A stretch of 64,000 nt of DNA from Limnomonas spitsbergensis (taxonomy: Eukaryota > Chlorophyta > Chlorophyceae > Chlamydomonadales): positions 4,071,001 through 4,135,000 of the forward strand of contig JAYJMM010000009.1 in the NCBI GenBank assembly GCA_037349105.1. Reading direction: 5' to 3'. Below are positions 57,401 to 64,000 of the stretch, one piece after another (the first letter of the stretch is position 1; each line of letters starts with the position of its first letter). The notes under the pieces are model-generated. The model was not told the DNA's origin and did no database searches. It was given only the letters and a program-made list of their open reading frames with translations. Position numbers and translations under genes: made by a program.

Positions 57401-58947
57401 TCCTGTACAGCTTCCTGCGACCGTTATGTACAGCTTTTACCCAGTTCCTCACCGGGACAGCACCTAGCATCCCGCCATCACACCTTGCTTCCCCCTCCGT
57501 GACTGACCTGCAATGCGAGGGGGCCCGGCCCGCTCCTGCCGCCTGAAGCCCCGCCACGGCCAGCATCCCAATTATCATGCTCTCCGCCGCCGCCACCGCT
57601 CTCCGCACGGAGCGCCTGCTGCTGCTGCTGCGCCCTGCCTGTGGTGCCCGACGGCCCGTCGCCGCCGCGCCCCTGCCCCTGGAGAGCCCCCGACCCTGGT
57701 CGCAGGCGGAGGTTCTCCAACAGCCCCGCCGCCGAAACGCCCGGCTGCCCCTTGGGCCTTCCTCCGCCCTGCGCCCCTGTTTGCCCTGGAGAGCCCTCCT
57801 CTTCATCAAAGAGACCAAACTTCTCCCGCCCCTTATCACCAGGCGGCCTGCTGGCAACCTTACTGCCACTTCCTCCTGCCCCTTCGTCCGCCAAGAGGCC
57901 ATACTCCTCCTTCCGGCCTTTGGAGGCGCCGCCGCTGCCGCTTCGGCCCGCTCCCCTGCCGTCAGCCTCATCAAACAGACCAAACTTCTCCTCTGCAGGC
58001 TTGCGATACCCGGACGCCTCGGTCGCAGGTGCGGGCGAGGCCTGCGCGGGGCGGTGCTGCGGCCCTCCCCCCCCTCTTCCTCCCCCTCCCCCTCGACCTT
58101 CCTCCAATAAGAGACCAAACTGCTCCCCGCGGCCCGCAGGACCGCCGGATCCACCAGGATTTGCAGAAGAGCTAGAGCGGACATCAACCGGCAAGCCTGG
58201 TCTTCCCCCGCCAACACTGCCTCCTCCTCCTCCACTCCCGCCTCCCCCGTCCTTGAGGCCACTGACACGGTCTGCGGGCGAGCTACCTCTCCCATTACCG
58301 CCGCCACTGCCACCAACGACACCACCCGCTGCAACATCAGATAGAAGCCCAAAGCCGCCGTCGTCCTCCGGTTTGCTCCTCGCACTCGATCTGCCACCGC
58401 TGCCTCCTCCGCCCCCACCGCCGCCATCGCCGCCGCTGCCACGAGCTCCGGCCGCAGCAGGGGCAGCGACCACATTGAAGCTGAACTTGTCCTCGCCTTG
58501 ACCGCCGTCTCCTCCTGCACTCGGCTCCGACCGGCCCGTGCCCAGCCCGCTCGCCCCTGGCCGGCCTGGCTGCTGCCCGAGGGCGCGCATCGGAGATTCC
58601 ACCCGCTGACCGTCCATCACATCGTCCAGCAAACCGAACCCGCCCAAAGCCTTACTTGGAGACTCAAAGCCTTTGTCAGGCGCAGGCTTGAGCGCACCAC
58701 TACCACCGGAACCAGGCAGCAGCTTGACAGCAACACCACTACTGCCATCGCCGCCGCCGCTGCTGGCAGCGGCGTCGCTGAACAGCCCGAATCCGCCGCC
58801 GCCACCACCCCCGCCACCGCCATCGTCTCGCTTCACAGGTACCGGCTCTTCCAAAGCCAAGTCGTCGACGCCGCCCTTCTTGGGAGGTTTGCCGCGGCTG
58901 ACGGGGGGCGGTGAGTCTCCGTCCTCTTCATCTAGGCCAAACCCCAT
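16253..58947 (-). CDS. Giant multi-EF-hand protein with repeated [FY]G motifs, 28 exons
   Basis: Proposed exons in transcription order: 57508-58947, 56366-56473, 55562-55630, 54721-54861, 53736-53894, 49997-50103, 48941-49277, 48316-48474, 47608-47859, 46946-47065, 46234-46413, 45287-45334, 44825-44899 (tentative), 43873-44078, 42859-43033, 42232-42345, 41299-41376, 40551-40684, 39507-39582, 23624-23848, 22434-22728, 21583-21848, 21400-21498, 20616-20971, 20108-20252, 19538-19663 (tentative), 18928-19044 (acceptor uncertain), 16253-18466. All have GT-AG ends and matching phases; the total is 7821 nt, 2606 residues plus stop. Nine EF-hand-like loops start near residues 553, 590, 646, 798, 907, 947, 1224, 1287 and 1774. 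The best (DSDHNGWISMQE, DIDGDGRVTLAD, DLDGDGRVSADD) keep the calcium ligands; those at 553, 646, 798 and 1287 are degenerate. N- and C-terminal regions are low complexity. No membrane segment was seen. Calcium-responsive scaffold is a guess; no named family was recognised. Confidence 0.8.
20253..20580 (-). repeat. Decayed copies of exon 25 acceptor and start
   Basis: Copies near 20343-20375, 20465-20490 and 20530-20565 of the exon 25 start (plus strand CTGCTGATCCAGGCCACGAC, functional at about 20228-20247). All lie upstream of that exon in the minus-strand gene. Confidence 0.7.
21982..22345 (-). repeat. 46-bp tandem array, about 7-8 copies, in intron 21
   Basis: The plus-strand unit is GTGAGTATCCTTGCAGACCA followed by TTTGGGGACCTGGGCCCCTGT and TCAGG. 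The unit resembles the intron end just before exon 22 (plus strand GGGTGAGTCTCCTTACACAC at 21872-21891), so it is an acceptor-side amplification upstream of exon 22. Confidence 0.75.
22785..23165 (-). repeat. Four decayed copies of exon 21 acceptor and start
   Basis: Plus-strand CGTGTCCATACTGCTGATCACC marks the exon 21 start at 22707-22728 (encoding VISSMDTSLPTE). Copies recur near 22798, 22883, 22993 and 23130 with spacing of about 85-140 bp. The copy nearest the exon body is the one in frame. Confidence 0.8.
24075..39536. repeat. 67-bp satellite, about 230 copies, inside intron 19
   Basis: A continuous 15.5-kb array. On the minus strand each unit holds 30 nt identical to the end of exon 19 (encoding ALKQRHKMLQ), then a donor, then about 37 nt of intron start. 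The rightmost unit joins seamlessly to the functional exon at 39507-39582. A C/T variant at the donor base decides whether the unit keeps CAG/GTGAG or has CAG/ATGAG; both types are interspersed throughout. Other variant sites are CCCCCC/TCCCC/TTCCC and CTATCC/CTGTCC. The unit length is not a multiple of three, so the serial 64-residue plus-strand frames are artefacts. Confidence 0.95.
41140..41265. repeat. Telomere-like 27-bp minisatellite
   Basis: Four units of CCTAAACCCTAGGATGCAAG plus ACCTAAA, containing CCCTAAA heptamers, in intron 17. It is interstitial, flanked by coding exons on both sides, so it is not a chromosome end. Confidence 0.75.
42346..43480 (-). repeat. Decayed duplicates flanking exon 15 on both sides
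   Basis: Upstream of exon 15 (42859-43033) lie at least four copies of its acceptor and start, near 43083-43140, 43195-43250, 43300-43355 and 43430-43475. Each shows a form of CGCTGGTCGAGAGCAGCCTG. Downstream, a copy of the exon end lies at about 42640-42720 (GACAGAAGGGGGCAGCC ... CAATCATTCAAACGGCAG-like). This is the clearest single exon with both kinds of edge copy. Confidence 0.75.
43580..43780 (-). repeat. Decayed copies of exon 14 end plus donor
   Basis: Copies near 43595-43640 and 43705-43755 of plus-strand CACCTGTCCAGATCTGCAGT and GGCCTTGCTCCCTC, which is the exon 14 end at 43873-43905. Acceptor-side copies of exon 14 lie on its other side near 44155-44190 and 44280-44325 (CTGAAGCCGCATGATCTG). 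Confidence 0.75.
45560..46200 (-). repeat. Degenerate CCCTAAACCCTCACC repeats of intron 11
   Basis: About ten to fifteen loosely spaced units such as CCCATCCCTAAACCCTCACC. On the minus strand each reads GGTGAGGGTTTAGGGATGGG and so carries a donor-like GGTGAG, like the true exon 11 donor at 46233. Origin from the exon edge is likely but less certain here. Confidence 0.6.
46946..48474 (-). CDS. Exons 8-10: EF-hand loop triplet
   Basis: Three successive exons (48316-48474, 47608-47859, 46946-47065) each carry one EF-hand. These are SDINGNSCLDAPD (weak), FDSNGDGSLSTSD (good, Asp at position 12) and DSDHNGWISMQE (canonical, Glu at position 12). Exon 9 also has an Ala run and a Thr/Ser/Gly/Pro linker before ADALLLLAEHLMRC. 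All junctions are phase 0. The introns hold duplicates of the exon 8 end (48060-48110 and 48190-48250) and of the exon 9 end (47370-47605). Confidence 0.82.
47370..47607 (-). repeat. 115-bp duplication of exon 9 end plus donor
   Basis: Two near-perfect 115-bp units plus a partial one. Each contains CACACCTTGAGCATGC, the exon 9 end and donor, plus a CAACAACAACAGCAACA run. Only the rightmost, at 47608, continues into the coding exon. Confidence 0.82.
50110..50370 (-). repeat. Copies of exon 6 acceptor region
   Basis: Six to seven units of about 40-55 bp, each with GGCATGAGACTGAAGGGAG or a close variant. They copy the intron end next to exon 6 (plus strand GCCTGTGCATGAGGCTGAAGG at 50102-50122). 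Confidence 0.75.
50617..52885. repeat. 43-bp satellite, about 52 copies, inside intron 5
   Basis: The plus-strand unit is TAGTTGCAGGCTTTGTGCCA followed by GGGCGCTGCCAGAACCCACCTAC. Diagnostic variants (GCATGC, GCACTC, GCAGACTG, CCATGGCGATTCC) recur in a fixed order. A block of six units (258 bp) is repeated, so there is a higher-order structure. The unit matches the end region of exon 5 (minus strand GGCAGCGTCCTGGCACCCAT). The plus-strand 85-171 residue frames are by-products. Confidence 0.93.
52890..53730 (-). repeat. Decayed ~150-bp copies of exon 5 end
   Basis: Stepwise copies of the exon 5 end and donor near 53600-53665, 53450-53510, 53310-53365, 53140-53180 and 52995-53035. All show GTTGCAGGCTG... 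and a form of GGACGCTGCC, between the functional exon (53736-53894) and the 43-bp array. They record the stages between one exon edge and a satellite. Confidence 0.8.
53955..54660 (-). repeat. Intron 4: copies of exon 5 start and exon 4 end
   Basis: Near exon 5 lie three acceptor-side copies (TCATCATCAGGGCCTG at about 53970-53990, 54065-54082 and 54180-54197). Near exon 4 lie three copies of that exon's end (GTTGCTGCCAGGCTGGGCAT type) at about 54355, 54460 and 54575. One intron thus carries both classes of duplicate, each next to its own source exon. Confidence 0.78.
55725..56335 (-). repeat. Decayed copies of exon 2 end plus donor
   Basis: Five to six copies, about 90-110 bp apart, of plus-strand CACCTGGACCCACTTCCCAA then CCTGCTCCGGAGC, the exon 2 end at 56366-56400. 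Examples are near 55735, 55905, 56045, 56115, 56200 and 56270. Confidence 0.75.
56925..57125. repeat. 62-bp tandem repeat in intron 1
   Basis: Three to four units containing CAGCACATAGCTCCCTAGCTC and CGCTAGTCTATGAACAAC. The wider stretch 56700-57480 is made of looser CTAGCTTCC repeats of about 60 bp, resembling the first bases of intron 1 (GATGCTAGGTGCTGTCC on the minus strand). Confidence 0.75.
57508..58947 (-). CDS. Exon 1 of the EF-hand gene: Gly-rich, eight [FY]GL motifs
   Basis: 480 codons in one open frame starting MGFGLDEEDGD, with an in-frame TGA about 45 bases upstream, which supports this start. The body is Gly/Ser/Pro-rich and predicted disordered. Eight short motifs recur at roughly 25-95 residue spacing: GFGLDEED, GFGLFSDA, GFGLLDDV, GFGLLSDV, QFGLLLEE, KFGLFDEA, EYGLLADE and KFGLFDEE. 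They have an aromatic-Gly-Leu-hydrophobic core followed by acidic residues, in otherwise unconserved linker, which suggests a short linear binding motif. The exon ends TTGCAG before GTCAGT at 57507. Long frames on the other strand and the shifted frame (57384-58520) are shadows of its GC bias. Confidence 0.82.
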
Positions 58948-59059
58948 GCTGCTGCTGGTACGACTTCTGCTGCTGCTAGCGCTACTGCTTCAGACAGCTG
59001 TTGCTGCTTCTGTTGCTAAATCAAACAGCTAAAAGCGTTGCTTGGGACCACCGTGTCTA

Positions 59060-59101
59060 TGTCGTCTTTGTCCCGTTGATGCACAGCCTGCACCTGCAGA
59101 G
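59060..59101 (-). other. Possible 5' UTR exon boundary of the EF-hand gene
   Basis: Minus-strand CCCCCTTGACCTCTGCAG followed by GTGCAGGC is a good acceptor-like context about 150 bp upstream of the start codon. It suggests a 5' UTR intron. The matching donor was not identified. Confidence 0.3.
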
Positions 59102-59119
59102 GTCAAGGGGGAAGAAATA

Positions 59120-59740
59120 AGATGATGCTCGCACAGAGGGCCATGCCTGGAGGCCCGCATGGGGAAATGCATGGGTCGGTGCATGGGCTGGTGCATGCAG
59201 GTCTGCATGGCGTGATGCAGGGGTTGGTGCACAGAAATCTGCATGGGATGCATCCATGCAACGGCACAGGAGGCATGCATATTCTTGTTAGCATGCAAGG
59301 GCATGATAGGTGCATGCATGCTAGCGCAGCACAGGGTGCATGCATGCTGGTTCTTGATAGGATGCATGCATGCAAACATGCTAGGGCATGATATTCGCAT
59401 GCATGCTAGTGCGGCACAGGGGGCATGCATGCAACTGCATAATATGATACATGCATGCAAGCATGCTAGGGCATAATAGTTGCATGCATGTTAGTGCGCC
59501 ACAGTAGACATGCATGCAAGTGTATGAAAGGATGCATGCATGGTCAACACCTCGTCCTGGCATGATTTCACTTATGCCCAATTGCCCACCCGCTCGTAAT
59601 TTGCCTACTTGTCCACACCAACATACAACGCGTGCATGCAAGGGCATCACAGGAGGTTAGAAAGCATGCATGGCAAATTCCCCGCCTCGCATTCCGCAAA
59701 ACACATGCATGCAAGTTTGGGACACATGGAATGCTTGCAT
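59120..59740. promoter_or_regulatory. GCATGC-palindrome cluster upstream of the EF-hand gene
   Basis: Some thirty GCATGC or ATGCATGC words, many in units of about 33-38 bp of the form CTAG(G/T)GC-x-ATGCATGC, 170-800 bp upstream of the start codon at 58947. The palindrome is the RY/B3-type word of land plants, but function in this organism is unknown. It could simply be a decayed minisatellite. A further large palindrome, GTTGCATGCTGCATGCATGT..., is at 60345-60375. Confidence 0.5.
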
Positions 59741-60539
59741 GGTCAACGTCCAATTCCTCTTGCCAACCCAGTTGGATGCCTACAGGCTGCCGCATACAAA
59801 CTGTCTCATCTGGGTAGCGTTATTTTCATTCGATTTCCTGGCCCAATAATGAGAGAACTAGCCCCTGCGGCCTTACCCGCTGCAGCTCTGGTTGAGCCAG
59901 CGGGTGGCGGTTTATGGATTGACCGGGCCGCGTGTTCGGGTCTCACGTGCGTCCCAGGCTCGACATGCCTGTCTGATGTTGAAATCAAAATCTCTGCTTC
60001 GATAATCTTTCAGATACCGTGCCTCCGAACTGCACGTCGACGCTCGCCGCGATGTGTAACCGGTGCTTGCAACACCAAACAAAGAGACCAACCCGGGTAA
60101 GACCTGAAATTGCTACGTCGGGGGGGTTAAAACATTTTCGTCTACAGCGACGCTGGCAAGGAGTCTGAATGAATGAGGCGCAAAGAGAGAGGAAGTAGCA
60201 GAAATATGGGAACTGCCGTACAGACAGAAAACACTAAAACAGCCCTCTGATTTGCATCACAGTGTTCTCTGTTCAATCATGATTGGACCGTATACAATTA
60301 GATTGACCATTCATAAAGCTTGTTCGTAAACGGTTCGGAAATGGTGTTGCATGCTGCATGCATGTGCAGCATGCAACTTCACATACTAGTGAATTTCCCA
60401 TTGATCCTTCAGAATACATGTGTGACTTGTCTCTCCCATGTAGCGATGGTGGTGGCATGCATGGACCAACAGCCCCTGCATCTTTTATTTTGCTTTTGCT
60501 GTGACTTAACAAGTGTGAGGCAGGCCGCCCAACCCTAGA

Positions 60540-60784
60540 AAACCTGAGACGCTAACACAAAAAAACAGCCCGGGTGCGAGGGGGGGCAAAAAAACTGGAT
60601 ACACCCCATCCTCGAAAGTTGTAGAGCTTAACGAGAGCTTTCCATATCTGGACTTGAAATTGTTTTTGGCCCAGGGGGCTGGGAGATATGGAGGGGCAAA
60701 GGGGGGGGAGGGGGGTTTTGGAAATTTTAGTATCTTTTATTTTAAACATCAGATTGAGACGGTAGCTACACCGTTGCATTTCTA
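60540..60784. other. Possible end of a DNA transposon
   Basis: A G-rich, A-rich non-coding segment (GGTGCGAGGGGGGGCAAAAAAACTGG ... in part) directly before the BED-finger ORF. It has the look of a transposon subterminal region, but no inverted partner was found. The stretch 59740-60540 shows no convincing gene. Confidence 0.25.
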
Positions 60785-61125
60785 ATGTCATTTGCTACAG
60801 ATATAAAAATGTCTGCGCAGTACACCAGACCCCCCTTGGCATGCAATTTAAGCAAGGGGGGGTGTCATGGCTCTGGAACCACATGCACTTTTGTGCGTAC
60901 ACCCATTATAGACTCACACGGTGTAGCTGCATTGGTAGTTGCTGTCAATTGTGTAATGACAACCTGCTGTGAGCATTGTTTGAAGGTCTTAAAATTCACA
61001 GATAACCCAGTGGCCCTAAGGAATCACCAACACGGGAAAGAGTGCAAGAGACTAGCTGAGAGGTTGACCAAGGAGAACTCGACGAAGCGACAGCGCACAA
61101 TCACATCATTATACGGTACTCCTCT
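60785..61125 (+). pseudogene. BED-type zinc-finger ORF, transposon-derived remnant
   Basis: The frame starts MSFATDIKMSAQYTRPP and contains a BED-like finger, CCEHCLKVLKF...NHQHGKECKRL (C-x2-C ... H-x5-C), then TKRQRTITSLYG, the layout typical of the N-terminus of hAT-like transposases. It then enters a CTG/GCT repeat (61125-61197) whose Leu frame soon stops. A +1 frame gives poly-Ala and continues open to about 61440. A frameshift, a missed intron or decay explains this; no DDE or dimerisation domain follows. Confidence 0.5.
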
Positions 61126-61158
61126 TTTACTCCTGCTACTCCTTCAGCTCTTGCTCCG

Positions 61159-61189
<31 letters not shown>

Positions 61190-61573
61190 TCGAGCCTGTA
61201 GCTGCCGCCGAGCCTCTCGCTCTTGCAGCAGCTGATGGTCTCGTTGTTCAAGCTTCACCCGAGAGGCGAGAGCCCACAGCAGCAGCTCCTATCTCCGGAT
61301 GTAGCGACCCAAGCAGCCCCCTATGTTGTGGTGTTGCGAGAGCTTTGCAGCTGCCTTGGCTACGCACCTCCGGTCGGCCAGCCCTTCGTCGCAAATTGGC
61401 CTTTTGCAGCTCACAGGCCCTAGCATCAGGCCTTGCCTTTTAAGTTCGAGGAGTCTGGCCTGCGGTCTGTGGACTGTACCGGTGTTGCTCCAGTCGCTGG
61501 CGGGCCTTGCCAGCCTTGCTCCAGTCTCCAGTTTAACATGGATCTGACAGCGATGTGCTTGAGATGCACCTAA

Positions 61574-62287
61574 CCTGGAGCAGAGGCCATCGTCGACTGC
61601 AAGCTACTGAGGACAAGATCAACCCCATCAGCTGGCGGGGGAATATGCTGGTCACCAAGGCCATGGACATACATCCCTGCCCTGTTCATGAAGGGGCAGG
61701 AGGAGGCTAAGCTTGCTATCGCTGCGAGCGGCTTCCTGAGTGGCAGCAGCCCTGACCTGGACTTCAGCGAGCTCGCTGGTCCCAGCTGCTCCTTACGCCG
61801 GCCGCATGGCCTCTGGGTCGGCGTTACAGCCCTACAAGGCGAGGACGAGGAGCTTGTGGAGGAGCAGGTAGAGGAGGAGATGGAGGTGGAGGAGGGGACA
61901 GCAAATGCGGACGGGTTGGCAACAGCTGAGACAGCGCGCTTGATTCCCGATGGTGATGAGATTGTGATGCAGCTGCAGGCCACAGTTGACGCAGCGCAAT
62001 CAAGCTATCAACCATGCGGTTGCACGCGGGGGTGCACATCTTGTTGCGCCAATGTGGGGCAGCCTGTAGCTTGGAGCCAACTAAGTGGTGCTGAGGCATG
62101 CGGCTTCTGTGGCATTGTGTTTGAGGACAAGACATCGTTCCTGTGCAAAACGGACTTTGGCAAAGGCTCTACCAGTAGCCCGCTAGCAGTCCCCCTTAAG
62201 TACAAGATGTCATATGCGGCTGCTGAGAGAGGTTCTGCCACCAATCCTTGCACCAATGATACACAGTGGCTTGCGCCATCTGCATGA
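61574..62287 (+). CDS. Cys-rich ORF of unknown function, probably transposon-linked
   Basis: Open from after a TAA at 61571 to TGA at 62285, with a first ATG at 61688. Visible segments are EAIVDCKLLRTR, TYIPALFMKGQEEAKLA, an acidic stretch (EELVEEQVEEEMEVEEG), then two Cys clusters, CGCTRGCTSCC and CGFCG, which suggest zinc binding. An internal exon or a 3' exon of the BED-finger gene is possible. I do not recognise the family. Confidence 0.45.
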   Translation, partial: PGAEAIVDCKLLRTRSTPSAGGGICWSPRPWTYIPALFMKGQEEAKLAIAASGFLSGSSPDLDFSELAGPSCSLRRPHGLWVGVTALQGEDEELVEEQVEEEMEVEEGTANADGLATAETARLIPDGDEIVMQLQATVDAAQSSYQPCGCTRGCTSCCANVGQPVAWSQLSGAEACGFCGIVFEDKTSFLCKTDFGKGSTSSPLAVPLKYKMSYAAAERGSATNPCTNDTQWLAPSA

Positions 62288-63169
62288 GCATCGCGGGTAC
62301 CATCTGCCCTTGTTTGTGGAGCTATCACTTCCTGGATCACATGGAGTCAGCCCACGGAACTGCTGTTGCACTTACACTTTTGTGTATTCTCTGGATGCCA
62401 GAGAAGTGTGTATTTCACACTTTTGCCTCCTTCTTAGTGGCTGCTGAAGTTTATGCAGCCACTTTTTATTTCTTACTTGAACTCCTGAATACGCTCTTTA
62501 GCTTTCCGAGAACACTCTTGAGTCCAGCATTTCTGCCCACTGTAATTTGAGCCAGCACATACTGCACTGCTCCCCCTAATCGAGATAGCATACCGGTATC
62601 ACAACTCGATTATTGCAACCTGTCAACCGAGTTCAGCACTTCTAACTGCTCGCCCATACACGTTACATCTTCTCTGAGGGCGACATTGATCGACTCAATT
62701 AAGTGCACTGAGCACCGGTCACCGGATATTTCGGCCCTTATCAGGCATTCTTCAGCCGTACAGCTGGTTTACCACCACCAAATCCATCAGCCACTTCCAC
62801 TTCATGTCCAGGAAGTTCTGAGGCTACAACTAAGTCGGCTCCCTGATAGTTTATGAAGGTCACCTCCCCATCTGAAGATCGCCACCAGCAACTTCTCACC
62901 AGAGATCATCGTACCATGTCGTCCATAGTACCACATCTCCCAACTACTGCTTCAATCACCTTCGGAAGGGTCGATCCATAAAGCACTCTTGTCAACAGTA
63001 TTGAATAGTCAGGTGAGTAGCCCAGGGGGTACTTGTCTTTATTTATCGACTGATTCCAAGGTTTACATCTGCGAATTCGAGTCTCAACAGCAAAGATCCA
63101 GAATCAGTCGTATTTCTGAAGTCATAGCACCTAAACGCAGTCATTACTCGGTGCAACGCTTTTCCCCGA
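62288..63169. other. No gene seen
   Basis: Short frames only, none with family signals or splice-consistent neighbours. Base composition is lower in GC than the exons elsewhere in the window. Confidence 0.5.
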
Positions 63170-63541
63170 CATGCAGCCCGTTGGAGCATCACATGTGTTG
63201 CATAGGACACCTGCCTGCCATGGGTGCGAGCCCACCTTCAACATGACAGCACGCAAGAAACAGTACCCCCCATAGGCAAGCAAACATAACCACAACCACA
63301 AGCATGTGGCGTAGGAATGAACCCCATAGTGCAGGGTTCTTGCAAAGGATTCTAGTTGAGCACATCCTAGAAAATTTGGAAGGAGTCTTAGAGGTATGCT
63401 AAGTTGTGAAACGATTCTCATCATGCACAGTCAATCAAATAAAGGAGAATAAATTGTTCAAGAAAGTATGTGTACATTCCTCCTTTCCGTTATACACTGA
63501 CACATAGCCCCTTCATCATCATGGATGTCCTTTGGAAGGAA
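63170..63541 (-). repeat. Dispersed repeat, arm 2 of an inverted pair
   Basis: The reverse complement is related to 15075-15455, with roughly four of five bases matching by eye. It includes the conserved frame fragment HSYATCLWLWLCL and LCNTCDAPTG. The insertion of two codons relative to arm 1 keeps the frame. The remaining 63542-64000 shows no convincing gene. Confidence 0.75.
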
Positions 63542-64000
63542 CTTGAGAAATACAGGTTAAACTCCATGCTGTGTTTAACTCCATGCAAAGAACGTGTAGA
63601 ATGGGTGTTTGATTCATCATGTGAAACCGACCCAAACCACATAAATAATTTATCGGTGTTTGTTTCTGTGCGCTTCATAACAGATTTGTCTGGCATTCAA
63701 CTACGTAAGCCTACTGGGATAAAACCTTGAAAGGTCCGAATACAGGTGGCCTACACTACAACTAATAGACAATAATCCAATCAACAACCATCCGTACGGC
63801 CAATGCACCCACACCAAAGATTTGCGCATTGAGGCGTGAAAGTAGCCTTTTGGATGTTTGAGACTCGATGTACATCTGAATTCCAACATGCTTTGCACAA
63901 CCACGTTGCTCCAATACAAAAGCTCACCACCCATACAAGAAAGGGTCATATAGGTCCTGCCTTTTTGAAGGTCCTCCATGCACATACATGCCACAATATG

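Noticed and set aside
57384..58914. Long frames opposite to or shifted from exon 1 (up to 378 residues)
   Set aside because: Shadows of a GC-rich coding exon. They lack the repeated motif and the continuity into exon 2.
59609..60100. 163-residue plus-strand frame
   Set aside because: No family signal, begins inside the palindrome cluster, and no splice-consistent neighbour.

Overview
Eukaryotic nuclear DNA, most likely from a chlorophyte green alga of the Chlamydomonadales type. The evidence is GC-rich exons separated by many introns, a plastid fibrillin with a transit-like N-terminus, a plant/algal-style universal stress protein, Gln/Gly/Ala-rich coding runs, and scattered CCCTAAA-type heptamers. 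I cannot name the species. Most open frames in the window are by-products of tandem repeats. The real genes were rebuilt here by eye from splice sites, reading phase and protein-family signatures.

Layout. (1) About 1.5-5.2 kb, minus strand: a universal stress protein gene, start codon at 5215, four exons recognised, 3' end not found. (2) 5216-5983: a divergent intergenic region. (3) 5984-14585, plus strand: a PAP/fibrillin gene, six exons, 370 codons plus stop, all phases matching. (4) 14586-16252: a convergent intergenic region with decayed copies of the fibrillin last exon and one arm of a dispersed repeat. (5) 16253-58947, minus strand: a very large gene with 28 proposed coding exons, 7821 nt of CDS and 2606 residues. 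It carries about nine EF-hand-like loops, long low-complexity tails, and about 15 short [FY]G-type motifs from residue 2 to the last residues. (6) 58948-60784: an upstream region rich in GCATGC palindromes. (7) 60785-62287: remnants of a BED-zinc-finger gene and a Cys-rich ORF of transposon character. (8) 62288-64000: the second arm of the dispersed repeat, no convincing gene.

Main observation. In all three multi-exon genes the introns are built largely from tandem, decaying copies of the neighbouring exon edge. Downstream of an exon lie copies of its 3' end plus donor site. Upstream of an exon lie copies of the acceptor site plus its 5' end. The copy that fits the reading frame is consistently the one next to the exon body. 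Two extremes are a 15.5 kb, roughly 230-copy 67-bp satellite inside one intron, each unit being the end of exon 19 plus its donor, and a roughly 52-copy 43-bp array derived from the end of exon 5. The same pattern predicted the correct, phase-compatible fibrillin exon 4. Two related 0.2-kb hAT-type MITEs, one with a perfect 8-bp target duplication, are also present.

The three genes share no obvious pathway. The USP and fibrillin genes are divergent neighbours and both families are linked to stress physiology; co-regulation is only an inference.
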